From contig JASDFA010000006.1 of NCBI GenBank assembly GCA_035772735.1, forward strand, positions 61,954,001-62,018,000: a stretch of 64,000 nucleotides of DNA, given 5' to 3'. The notes below the pieces were generated by a model, which ran no database searches, was not told where the DNA came from, and was given only the letters and a program-made list of their open reading frames with translations. The stretch's first letter is position 1. Each line of letters begins with the position of its first letter. The position numbers and the translations under genes are program-made. Source of the stretch: Datura wrightii (lineage: Eukaryota; Streptophyta; Magnoliopsida; Solanales; Solanaceae). Of this stretch, positions 10,590 through 21,642 are shown piece by piece.

Positions 10590-11284
10590 CTGTCAACACA
10601 AGTAAACAAGCTCAATGTCAAGTTAAATGAATATTAACATCGGCTAAGGTTGGGTTACGCTAAATTTACCCCACACTTAGTCCTTAGTTACAGTTACGAT
10701 ACTACGGCAAGAATAACTTTATTTACACAAACCAACTATACAATCATGCTTAGTGCGTTCAAACGAAAATTCGACGGTATAACTTCTGTGTACTACTCAG
10801 ACATCGTACAGCTAATCCCAATCACTACCATCGCTAGCATTTTAACCATCGCACTTAGCAAAGAAAAACAACGAAACAAAAACAACAACAAAAATTCTAT
10901 ACAAATGAACCTATACAACCAACCAAGTTTGAACAAATTTCAACATTTTCCCCAAACCCGAGAATTCTTCGTCTATTAATCATTCAAACAATTTTTACAA
11001 TGATTCAACCCATTCAACACGCACAACCCGGCATACAATTCATGATTTCAACACATTACCCACTTCACATTCAACAACGAGCCCTAGAATTGATTTCTTC
11101 CATCAAATTCGAATAATTCATGCAATCGACAAGTTCAACCAATCAAAACGATATTCCGACCATTTATCAATCAACAAATAACTCGAATTCATGCTTAATT
11201 TCGACTTAGGGCAATTTATCTGACCTCCCATGCTTAATTTCGAATAAAATCGACAAAAACTTGAGAGAGAATCGGAAAACATAC
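10590..11284 (-). other. A1 predicted intron in the ORF2 5' leader
   Basis: In minus orientation a consensus donor (CAAG|GTATGTTTTCC, intron from 11284) and acceptor (TTGACAG|GCAAA, intron end 10590) enclose 695 nt that are T-rich in sense, as plant introns are. The ORF2 ATG is 5 nt after the acceptor. Both sites are kept in A3 and A4 with introns of 693 and 705 nt. A polypurine-like word lies within it at 10678-10666. Confidence 0.65.
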
Positions 11285-11437
11285 CTTGTAGTTGAATAAG
11301 CGAAGAAAACTTAGTAATTTGTTTCCTTAAGTCGTGGCACATTGATGGGAGAGGGGTTTTGGGACGTTCGGTCACGGAGGAAAATGAAAATGAGGGGAAA
11401 AGGGGAGTTTTCGGGGTTTGAAAAGTAGAAAAACATG

Positions 11438-11634
11438 CGGGTCACCCGGCAACCCGGTGTGACCCGTCACAATTTACACGGCAACGTGTCACGGAGTGCA
11501 TCGTGGTGCACTGCCTCCGTGACACGGAGCTATCGCGATAGCTTTCTGGAAATTTTAAAATTTCCGGGTTATACCTCAACGTGTCATGGAGGTAAACGTG
11601 GAGGTCCTCCTCCGTGACACGGAGCTATCGCCCC
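11438..11634 (-). promoter_or_regulatory. A1 internal GC hairpin array upstream of ORF2
   Basis: Arms CGGGTCAC (11438-11445) and GTGACCCG, then CGTGTCACGGAG (11485-11496) with CTCCGTGACACG (11515-11526), and a further hairpin around 11580-11622. These repeat the words of the LTR promoter but lie between gag-PR and ORF2. In A3 and A4 a TTTTAAA follows 13-14 nt downstream; here that position reads TTTCAAA. It is probably the promoter of the ORF2 transcript. Confidence 0.55.
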
Positions 11635-11885
11635 AGCTCACTGTCTTCTACATTTTATTAATTTTTCATACCTCGCCTTTTCCTTCACGATTCCGTGCAC
11701 ATTTTTCTCCGTTTGACCTGAAAATCATCTCACTAAATAAAATTGGTTAGAATAATAGGTTTCACCTAACTAACAATAAAAAATACTAACTAAAATGAAA
11801 AAATTTGTAATAAATCAAGAAAAAGAAAAAGTAAAATCTATTTACACTTTACAAGATGAAAGAAAAAAGAAAAAAAAAAATTTTT

Positions 11886-11903
11886 CACGGGTTGCCTCCC
11901 GTG
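11886..11903 (-). promoter_or_regulatory. A1 hairpin after gag-PR
   Basis: Perfect stem CACGGG / CCCGTG with a 6-nt loop, about 40 nt after the gag-PR stop. Sense strand: CACGGGAGGCAACCCGTG. It is conserved in A3 and, with one mismatch, in A4. I recall a similar GGGAGGCAACCC motif after the pol frame of Athila elements, which suggests RT-integrase was lost from between PR and this point. Confidence 0.65.
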
Positions 11904-11943
11904 CAGCGCCTGGTTTACCATCTCGGCTCGACGTCATTTAAGC

Positions 11944-14337
11944 TCAATTGTCCGCTAGGGTGATGGACGATTTCTCTCGATCATTGTCCTCCCCCCAGTA
12001 GTGCTTACACCCATCCGGTGGTCTTCCCATTAACTCTCGGGAATGCTTCAGCTGCTTAGCATTACCATGATCAATCACATTGATCACCGAGAGTTCTTCA
12101 TTCACCATCGGGAGCTTGGGTGCTTTATACACATCGAACACCTCTACTTTGTCGTGTGCTCGCATTGTGAGTTGCCCCGCAGCTACGTCGATTAATGCTT
12201 TCCCGGTTGCCAAGAAGGGTCGTCCCAAAATAAATGGGACTTCCGCGTCTGGTTCAAAATCCAAAACAATAAAATCTACCGGGAAAATTAGGGAGCCAAC
12301 TTGCACTAGAACATCCTCAACAATGCCATCCGGCCTAGCTAAGGATCGATCCGCCAACTGCAAGATTACCGTTGTAGGTCTAGGACTCCCTAGACCCAAC
12401 TTTATGAATACCGAAGATGGCATCAGATTTATGCTCGCTCCCAGGTCACACAATCCACGAGCTCGGATGCTCTGCCCAATAGTAAGCTGGATAGTAAAAC
12501 TTCCAAGGTCTTTTAGCTTTGTGGGCAATCTATTTTGGATCCGGGAAGTGCACTCCTCAGTTAAAGCCACCGCAGCATACTCAGTCAAACGACTTTTGTT
12601 TGCCACGATGTCCTTTATGTATTTGGCATATTTAGGCACTCCCTGCAAGACATCAACAAGAGGTAAGTTAACATGTACCTGTTTAAGCACCTCCATGAAT
12701 TTCTTGAAACACGCCTCCTCTTTGTGTTTCTTGAGTCGCTGAGGGAACGGGGGTGGAGGTCTTTCTGATTCAGCTTCTTTGGTCTTCCCCCTTTCTGAAC
12801 TTTGCTCCCCCTCAACTTCTGCTTCTTCCGAATTTTGAGGTGGTCTTTCTGGTTCCACCTCCTTCAGCTGCAAACCACTCCTTGTGGTCACTGCATTTAC
12901 CTGCTTCGGATTCGGATCCGTGTCGCTCGGCAGTCCTCCTCTGGGCCTTGTATTTTGGGCACTATCAAATTGCCCAAATTGATACTCAAGAGCCTTGGTC
13001 GCTAACTGGTTATTTTTTATTTCGGCTGCCAATTTAACATAGTCAGCCTGCAATTGCGCTTGGTTAGCGATCATGGTCTTGAACATCTCCTCAATGCTGG
13101 GTGATGGTGGTGGAGGAGGTGCATTGTTATTTCTAAATTAAGATTGGTAGTTCTGTTGCCCTCCTTGGTTCCTTTGCACACCCTGACCCGAACTTTGGCC
13201 TTGATGGTTGTTGCTACCCCATGAAAAATTTGGATGGTTCCTCCAATTTGAATTGTAGCTACTCCCATACTGCTGATGATTTCTTTGTGCATTCCCCACA
13301 AAGTTTACTGAATCAGGATTGACTCCACAACACTCAGCTGAGTGCTCACTGCTTCCTCACACTTCACACCATAATTGCTGGACTGCATTAACTGGAGCTG
13401 AAGGCTGGTTCAATGCCATGTTGCTGAAGTGGTTGTTCAATTGATTTTGCAAGGCAGCTATTTGTGCAGCGATAGCTGTAAATCCATCCACTTCAAGCAC
13501 TCCTGCTGCTTTCCTTGTTCCACCTCGTGATGAATCAGCATTCCATTCTAGATTGCCCTGTGAAATCTGGTATAGCAAGGTGTACAGCTCCTCATAAGTC
13601 TTTTCCAGCGCTTGCCCTCCAGCTGCTGAATCTAGCAATATTTTGGTATGGGGTTCCAAACCCTCAATAAATGTGTGCACCAACACATCATTGGACTGAT
13701 GATGATGAGGACAGTCCCGCAACATGGATTTAAATCTCTCCCAGGCTTGATATAAATTTTCTCCCTCCCTCTGTTTGAAACTTAGAATTTGACTTCTAAG
13801 TCTTGCTGTTTTGCCAGAGGGAAAAAACCTTATCAAGAACTTTCGTGCAAGATCATCCCATGTTGAAATAGAATTTGGTGGCTCAGCTTTCAACCACCTC
13901 TTGGCTTCTCCGAGTAATGAGAACGGAAATAATGTAAGCCGAACATAATCAGGTGACACTCCAGCGGGTATATAAGTGTCACTTATCTCCAAAAAGTTTT
14001 GGAGATGCTGTTGTGGGTCTTCATGAGGGAGACCGGTAAATTGCCCGCTTGTGTGCAACAGTTGCACCATATTGTTCTTGAGTTCAAATCTCCCTCCAGG
14101 CTCTGGTTTGCGGATACTGGATGTAACATTGTTGGGATGTGGGATTACCACCTCGCGAACCGGCCTTGCTGCTACTTCTTCGGGCACTAACACTGCCCTT
14201 ACTACCGGTGGATTTTGTTGCTCCATAATAGTTTGTATGAGCAACTGCAGCTTCCTTTGTAGAGCTTCTCTCCGTTTACTGTGAAATATACGTTCAGGCT
14301 CTATATAGGATTCCACCAGCTCTCTGTCTCTTGCCAG
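11944..14337 (-). pseudogene. gag-pro: A1 gag-PR polyprotein
   Basis: A single 2394-nt frame on the minus strand. It runs from an N-terminal basic helix, through the retrotransposon gag domain (about codons 80-280; LPHEDPQQHLQNFLEI, RFFPSGKTARLRSQI), to a zinc knuckle near 13345-13380, a Pro/Gln-rich linker, and an aspartic protease with active site DLGASINLMP and FILGRPFLATG. There is no ATG at the start: CTG 14337 follows an in-frame TGA by two codons, and the first ATG is at 14226. Two nonsense changes break it: one at 13357-13359, where the second zinc-knuckle Cys should be (TGT to TGA), and one near 13138 (CAA to TAA). No frameshift is seen. Gag would package RNA and PR would mature the particle. 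Confidence 0.88.
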
Positions 14338-14442
14338 TGTTCACAGCAAAATACAGGCTAAGACCAAGTTGTCAACACTTAAGAAAAGAAAATAAAAATT
14401 CAGTAAAATTAACACTTAAAACAAATTCACCAACTGCCAAGT

Positions 14443-14459
14443 CCCCGGCAACGGCGCCA
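14443..14459 (-). promoter_or_regulatory. A1 primer binding site (tRNA-Asp)
   Basis: The plus strand reads CCCCGGCAACGGCGCCA, the 3' end of plant tRNA-Asp including CCA. The minus-strand element RNA is therefore complementary to it over 17 nt. It lies 6 nt inside the LTR end (14466), which fixes the element orientation. It is not a tRNA gene. Confidence 0.93.
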
Positions 14460-14465
14460 AAAACT

Positions 14466-15887
14466 TGTTCGGTGCGTAGTATGGCTATTATAAAACCGAC
14501 ACGCAAGTGCACTTGGTCGAACAAGTAGTAAGTGGCTTGAGTAAGCCAAGTATCGATCCCTCAGAGACTTGGGATAAGTGCAATTTGCTCAAGTATACTA
14601 TATTATTACTTCTAAATATGCTCACAACTAAATAACCAAAAATTGAATAATTTGTTTTATAAATTTTATACTAAACTACAAACAATTATCTACTTTGAAT
14701 TTGGACTATGGATAAAAGCATGCCGAGGTTAAAGAACATGTAATGAAACTGATTATCATCATAAATTGGTTAATCCTTTCTTCCAGTTGCTAGCCAAGAA
14801 CGTTTGCCAAGAGATTAAAACTCTCGTATTTAATCTCACTTAAGAATCATGAACCATCCGTCTACATTTCTGTGATCAAATGCAATTCATGTTCTAGCCA
14901 TACAATTCCGGTTCCTAAATTGACTAATACGGCTTTCAAGTATATTTCTATCAGGAAAGCACATCAAAACTCAATTTTCCCAAATTAAGTAAAGAACAAT
15001 ATCCTATTAATTCACAACTTTCCAATTTCGTGCTCTCTCGAGTGAAATTGGACTTTTTAGATGTACATTAATGTAGGCCACACACCAATGCAGTAAGAAC
15101 AAGAATTAATAGAACAACATGGAAGAAAAAGATGAAAAACCATATAATTAATAATCAAAATTCATCACAAGTGTTCATAACCTCAGCAAGGAAGGGAATT
15201 AGCCACTCATTTTTGGATTAATCATCCTAAAACAAGTGTTAATCATACAAACAATTGAATTAGAGAACAAAGAAAGAGAGAAAAAACCCTGAAATTTTCG
15301 TCCCTCAACTGCCTGTAACCCACGTCCTTGCTCCACCAAGTCTGAATTATGAAAAATACACTTAAGTGTTCTATTTATACTAGTGGGAATTTTTCCCGGA
15401 ATAATGAGCAACGTGTCACGGAGTGCATCACGGAGCACTGCCTCCGTGACACGCCGTGAACGCGGACCCTTACTGGAACTGGGGTCCGGGAAATCAAACA
15501 CCAACATGGAACGACGTGCAACGCGGAGGCTAGCCACCGTGCCACGGAGCAGACGCGAACCTCCACTGGAAATTGGTGAATTTTCACCCTCCAGGCAGAA
15601 TGCCTCCGCGATGGTAGCGTGACACGGCTCCATCACGGAGCCCCTTTAATTTGTGCAGTCCAATGCCTTTTTCCTTGCTCGATTCCAAGTCCAACTCCGA
15701 TATCATCCAACATGCATTTTAGCTCCTCGAAATCACATTTTACCTACAAAACAATGCTAATCATGTTGGTTAGTATAAATTCACATTTTATTACCAATTA
15801 CATGAAAACGTATACACATTGCTAGATAAACAAGGCGAAAATGGTACTTTTGAGTATCACTTGGGCATATAAATTCTCCCAAGATCG
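14466..15887 (-). repeat. A1 5' LTR with promoter
   Basis: 1422 bp, pair of 6032-7453. Minus-strand TATA box at 15379-15372. Hairpin arms at 15412-15423 and 15442-15453, 32 nt from the TATA box. In sense orientation it begins CGATCTTGGG, the same unusual first base as the other LTR, and ends at the primer site. Confidence 0.92.
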
Positions 15888-15892
15888 ATGAC

Positions 15893-18449
15893 GGACAAGG
15901 GAACTCCATGCAATTGAACTAGCTCTCGGATGTATAGTTTGTCATAATTCTCTGCAGCATCAGTGGTTTTGACCAGTAGAAAATGAGTGGCTTTTGTCAC
16001 CCTATCCACGACAACCCAAATGGAGTCATACTATTGACAAGTGCGAGGCAACCATGTGATAAAGTCCATATTGATTTCTTCCCACTTCTAAGTAGGAATA
16101 CTGATATCCTGAAGTACGCCTCCTAGATTCTGGTGCCCAACCTTCACTTGCTGATTTGGACACTTAGCTACAACTTCTGCAATGCCTTTTTTTGTGCCAT
16201 TCCACCAATAGACTTCTTGTAGATCACGGTACATCTTAGTGGCACCTAGGTGTATTGAATACCTAGAACTGTGTGCTTCATGCAACATCCGATTTCTCAA
16301 ATCATCAATTTTTGGGACACACAAGCGACCCTGATATCGAAGCACACCATCTCCCCCTTTGGAGAAGACGTCTACCTTTTGATTCTGAACGATTTCCTTC
16401 AACTTTACCATAATAGGGTCCTCATCTTACCTAGCTTTTAAATCAATCACCAAGGATGATTCTGATCCATTCTGAATAATAGCACCACTATTGGTCGAAT
16501 CAACCAAATGAACTACCAACCTCGCAAGTCAGTGCACATCCTTCACCAGCTCTTTCTTTCCTTTATCTACATGGGCACACTCTCCATAGAGAGTCTACTA
16601 AGTGCGTCTGTTACCACATTGGCCTTACCTGGATGGTAATGGACACTCATATCATAATCCTTGAGTAACTCCAACCACTTTCTTTGTTGTAGATTTAAGT
16701 CCTTTTGGGTAAATACATATTGTAGGCTCTTGTGGTCCATAAACACATCTACGTAGACATCGTACAAATAGTGTCTCCATACCTTCAATGCAAATACCAT
16801 TGCCGCCAATTCAAGATCATGGGTCGGTTAGTTTCTTTTATGCACCTTTAGCTATCTAGAAGCATATGCTATAACCTTGCTGTGCTGCATCAATACACAA
16901 CCAAGACTAATCTTGGAAGCATCGTAATAAACCACAAACCCATCGGTAGCCTCGAGTTGGGTTAACACCGGTGTTGAGGTTAGTCGAGTCTTCAACTCCT
17001 AAAAGCTCCTCTCACAAGCATCCGACCACTGGAATTTCACTTTCTTTTGAGTCAATTTGGTCAACAGCGCCGCGATAGATGAAAAACCCTAAACAAATCT
17101 CTGATATTACCTGGATAAACCCAAGAAACTCCTGATGTCAGAAGGGTTCACCGATCTAGGACAATTCTTTACCGCTTCTATCTTCTAAGAGTCCATCTTT
17201 ATACCCTCACTCGACACCGCATGACCCAGAAATTCCATTGAGTTCAACTAAAACCCGCATTTACTAAATTTAACATATAGATGGAGATCCTTGAGAGTCT
17301 CTACTACCACCCTCAAATGAGTAGCATGTTCCTCCTTGCTCCGAGAGTATATTGGGATGTCATCGATAAACACGATCACAAAAATATCCAAGTATGTCTT
17401 GGACACCCTGTTCATCAAGTCTATAGAAGTTGTAGGAGCATTCATTAGTCTAAAAGACATAACTACAAACTCATAATGAACATACCACATCCTGAAGGCT
17501 GACTTCAGAATGTCACCCTCCTGAACCTTGAGGTGATGGTATCTGGACCTAAGATCTATCTTCGAAAAGCACTTGGCACCCTGAAGCTGGTAAAAAAATA
17601 TCATCAATCCTAGGAAGAGGATACTTATTATTGAAGGTGACTTTGTTCAACTGTCGATAATCAATACATATTCGAAGTGAACCATCTTTTTTCGGACAAA
17701 GAGAACTGGTGCATCCCATGGGGATTTGCTCGATCTGATGAATCCCTTATCTAAAAGGTCCTTCAACTGCTCCTTCAACTCTTTTAGCTTGGCTGGAGCC
17801 ATTCTGCGAGGAGGAATATATATAGGTTGCGTATCGAGAAGAAGGTCAATACCAAAATCAATCTCTTGCTCGGGAGGGATTCCTGGTAGATCATCTGGGA
17901 AGACTTCTTGATACTCACATGCTACTGGGATTGAATGGATAGTCGAGGTCTCAGATGTAGCATTATTAATCCTATCTAGATTGTGTGCACAACCTTTGGA
18001 GATCATCTTTCTGGCCTTAAGGTAGGAAATGAAACGACCTACAGGCACAACTAAACTAACCTTCCATTCTATGACTGGCTCACCCAGAAATATGAACTTT
18101 ACTGTCTGGGTTCTACAATTAACTAAGGCATAACATGAAAATAGTCCATTTTGAGGATAACATTCAAATCGGTCATGGCTAACACTACTAGATCTGTTGA
18201 GATGGCTTTTTGAAGGACTGTGACCGGGAAACTTCTATACACCCGTCTAGCTATAACTGAATCACCTACTGGAGTAGAGACTGAGAAGTGTTTTGACAAG
18301 ATTTCGTGACTGACTTCGAACTACTAGCCACATAAGGTGTCACAAAAGACAAGGTAGCCCCTGGATCTAACAAAGCATATACATCAAGACAGAAAACTCG
18401 TAACATACTAGTGACTACATCTGGGGAGACCTCCTACTCCTGGCGAGAT
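15893..18449 (-). pseudogene. pol: T3 pol, proximal part: PR, RT, RNase H, integrase
   Basis: Minus strand. The protease active-site region (LLDPGAT) is near 18375-18350. The PR-RT linker is at 18048-17647. The RT palm has FIDD at 17370-17359. RNase H is at about 16990-16567 (DVFMDHKSLQYVFTQKDLN). The integrase zinc domain is at 16411-16088, where KCPN-QQV has lost one Cys of the HHCC set. It continues across A1 at 6031. Many stops and small frameshifts. Confidence 0.87.
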
Positions 18450-19633
18450 GCTAAGGCATAGAATCTGTTCTGGCGCTGACCGCCACCTGTGCTAGTAGAT
18501 GCGCCCTATTGAGATGAATGGGCTGGTGGAGCTGCTGAACTGAAAGCTGGGCCTCGGCCCCTATCATTGCCCTGTCTAGCTGCTGGGAAATCACTAAGCA
18601 TATGTCCAAGCTTTCTGCACCCGAAACAAGCACTTGTACCCGCCAAATACTAACCCATACGCCTCAGACCACACCTGTCGCAAACTAAGATACTATAATC
18701 TATGGGCCTGCTGCTTTGACCCTTAGAGCCTGATGCTCGTCCTCTCTGGTTGTGCCTAGGTCCGGATGGCACACTCATCACTGAACATGCTGGGGCTGAA
18801 GATCTCTGGTGATACTGCTGTCGGTGCCCACTATTTGGCCTCAACTGAGAGAACCTATAGCTGTCTGTCCTAGCCCTCTTGGCCTCTCTATCCCTCAAAT
18901 GCGCCGCCTCCATCTGCTCGACGGGAAATCCATATCCTAATGGAATGTTGTAGTTCTACAATCCTTGTCTAGATAGTCCGCCACCCTATGAATTAACCTG
19001 CTCACTCGCACCCTCTGATCAACCACTAACTCTGGGGTGCACTTTGAAAGATGAGTGAACTCTAGGTCATATTCCTGCACTATCATCTTCCCCTATTTTA
19101 AATTTACGAACTCGGCACCTTTAACTCCCTTATTTCCTGAGGGAAGAACCGATCTAGGAATGCGACATGAAACTTATCCCAACTGATAGGGCTTGCTCCA
19201 ACTTCCCTACTAGCTTTCCACTGATTAAACCAAATGTGTGCGACCCCCTTCAACTAATATTAGGCCAAATAAACACACTCCTCTCCATTCACCCCCATGA
19301 CCTGGGTGATATTCAAAATCTGGTCAATAAACTCATGTGGATCCTCGTCCACCTTTGACCCAAGAAATTCTGGTGAGTTCATCCTTAGGAAATCTCTGAC
19401 TCGTGCTGCCACCGCATTCTTGTTCTACGGGAAATGTTCCACTGCCTGCTGGTTGACCTGGGCGGTAAAGGCCTGCGCTAGCATCTAAATGGCTACCTTG
19501 AATTCAGTGTGGGCGACTAGCTCCGATGCATGGTGGTCATGTGCTGGTGAGGCTTGTTGGTGCCCGTCTTCATTGCCATCCTTGTGGCCATTTCATTTCC
19601 ATTTCTTCTGCCGTTAACTCTGCGGAGAGGCAT
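18450..19633 (-). pseudogene. gag: T3 gag
   Basis: Minus strand from ATG 19633 (start aligned with T8). It encodes a Tekay-type gag: a capsid-like region around 19500-18950 with FLRMNSPEFLGSKV-type sequence, then a basic linker (18913-18650), then a zinc knuckle around 18630-18580 whose last Cys is replaced by Phe. Scattered stops. It would form the particle core and bind RNA if intact. Confidence 0.8.
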
Positions 19634-19828
19634 GATTCTACAATCACGAATAGCACAATTTAGAAGGGTAAAGAGACATTTTTCACCGCACTAGATAGAT
19701 CATGAAAGAAGGGAACATTTCCTAAACGTCTTGTAGCCTCTTCGTCATAAGTGTGGCTCGCTTCACACCCATGAAAAAGACACTATTTAACGCAGCTTTC
19801 AGACACCCTAAGACACTTCAAACCTATT

Positions 19829-19840
19829 ACTCTGATACCC
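19829..19840 (-). promoter_or_regulatory. T3 primer binding site (initiator Met tRNA)
   Basis: The minus strand reads GGGTATCAGAGT, 5 nt after the LTR end, against the expected TGGTATCAGAGC for plant initiator tRNA-Met. T5 and T8 have the equivalent site. Confidence 0.8.
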
Positions 19841-19845
19841 TAGTT

Positions 19846-21642
19846 TGACACGACCCAAACATAGGCCCGGATTGAGAAACAGGACAAGGAGCCCCGAGAG
19901 ACTCCAAGTCGACCCATGGCATGAACATACATCTAACTCAATCAAGTAAAGAGGAAGATTAAACATAATAAACATGGAGGAAATCTGAATATAGCATAAC
20001 AATATGAATATAAAACCCAAATCTAAAGTTGAATACCCTCTATTTTCTGAAAAGCCTCTAATTCTAATGAGTTGATGGGACAATACCCAAACTGACTCTC
20101 TATGTTTGACACTAATAGTACGTAAACATAACTGAATGGAAGAGGGACCCTTGATAGATGAGGACTCACAAATAGAGACTATATTTTAACTCCGAAAGCT
20201 GGCTAATAATGGGGCTAAGCCCGGAGATCAGGGCCTATATCATAAAATGATACATCATAGAGTATGCGGTCAGTACATAGAATGTACCGAGTATGCAAGG
20301 TAAGTAAAACCGCTTAAATGAGTAAATTAATTTAAAACATGCATAGTATAAAACAACATCAACATAAGAATCTAAGAGTAGGGCTTGCATGCTATTTTCT
20401 AAAATCATGATCTGGACATTACTGAGCATCACACTAAATTGAATGACCCAAAGATGAAATCTGATAATCATAAGTAAAACTGTATCTTGGGTCACACCTC
20501 CTTTAGAACATTTATATATATATATATTATGAAAAATAACATGCATAATTGAAATCATTAGGAACAATGGGAGACTCGTCAAGTAACCGGCATCACCACA
20601 ATAGATCTTACATGGTCCTAACTATCACACTCAAGTGGGCAGAGCTATCCAAAGCCTTGACATGGCTAAGGATGCTACCATGATATCAATATCAAGCTAA
20701 AGGCCCCTTGGGGAAGGGGAAATCTCACATAGGAGGTCCCAAAATAATCCGTTGGTGCGTAGTTTTGAGGCATAGGGTTGACTGACCCTCAACCTACTCA
20801 GTTCTAGACACTACTCCCAAAAAAACATGCATATGCCCTCCATCATTTTTCAACGAAGCTGACCATCGTTTATTGAAAAAGCTGAATAATAATCAATATA
20901 TATAAATTTGAATCATACATGAGGAGCCTTGGCTCAAACCATACAACAAGTTGAACATAATTGGGAGTCTTGACTCAAAAACCATGTGGTAAGCTAACTA
21001 ACATGAAATCATAAATCATACATAAACATATGGGCTTGCCCAATACTTAAACATGCTTGAAAATACTTGATTCACTTGAAAACATAATCATAGATATGTG
21101 TAACTTGAAAACTTGCTTTTCATCAATAAATCTCATCATACTTGAACATTCATCATAAATCTCAACTTTCATGAACTTCTCATGGATGGGCACTTAATTT
21201 ATAAATCTTGAAAACATAATGATTTAAAAGAATCTAAAACTTGCCCATGAATCATAATTCAATAATAGAAACATGCTTTGATCATACGTATGGTAGAAAC
21301 TTATGAGGTTCATGCATTGGGTTAAAACCCCATAGGATCAACATATTGATTTTCATGAACTAGAGAGGGACTGGGCATGGGTGTGAACAAATTCAACCAT
21401 TCATAGCTTACATACCTAAGAGGATCTGATTCAATAAGTTCTCTGATTGCCCAAGGAAGAATTGATGAAAACTTGAAGGAAATGGAGCTTGATCACCTCT
21501 CTAGACCTTCACTCTTGCATGCGTGAATAGGAATAGCCTAGAATGAACTTACCCCACTTAAAAATCATTATTCATAGCTTAAAATGACATAGTTTAGTCC
21601 TTAGGATCATAGGAATTATGGATAAGACCTAACTAAATTCGC
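19846..21642 (-). repeat. T3 5' LTR, inner part
   Basis: Minus-orientation LTR ending at the primer site. It is homologous to the T5 and T8 5' LTRs (compare its end at 19846-19920 with 35086-35160). It is interrupted by the truncated element A2 at about 21643 and resumes at 23878. About 28 bp of LTR are missing at the A2 junction compared with T5. It holds a short (TA)n run near 20512-20528 and no gene. Confidence 0.82.

Larger units (their letters stand above)
6032..15887 (-). mobile_element. A1: complete non-autonomous Athila-like LTR retrotransposon
   Basis: A 9856-bp element in minus orientation: 5' LTR 15887-14466, tRNA-Asp primer site, gag-PR 14337-11944, hairpin 11903-11886, internal promoter-like array, intron, ORF2 10584-9363, about 1.9 kb without coding, polypurine tract, 3' LTR 7453-6032. 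The target duplication ATGAC is at 6027-6031 and 15888-15892. It sits inside the T3 integrase, whose frame reads on across it. RT, RNase H and integrase are absent, so mobilisation would need enzymes in trans from an autonomous relative. Confidence 0.93.

Noticed and set aside
12080..12742. Plus-strand open frame of 220 codons
   Set aside because: It lies antisense to the A1 protease, has no family resemblance, and the equivalent frames in A3 and A4 differ in length.
14443..14459. tRNA-Asp gene
   Set aside because: Only the last 17 nt of the tRNA are matched, exactly at the primer binding site next to an LTR.
15893..19845. Endogenous pararetrovirus
   Set aside because: Integrase, chromodomain and LTRs are present and no movement or coat protein is seen, so this is a Ty3/gypsy retrotransposon.
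20512..20528. (TA)n microsatellite as a regulatory site
   Set aside because: Short simple repeat inside the T3 LTR, with no matching feature in homologous LTRs.
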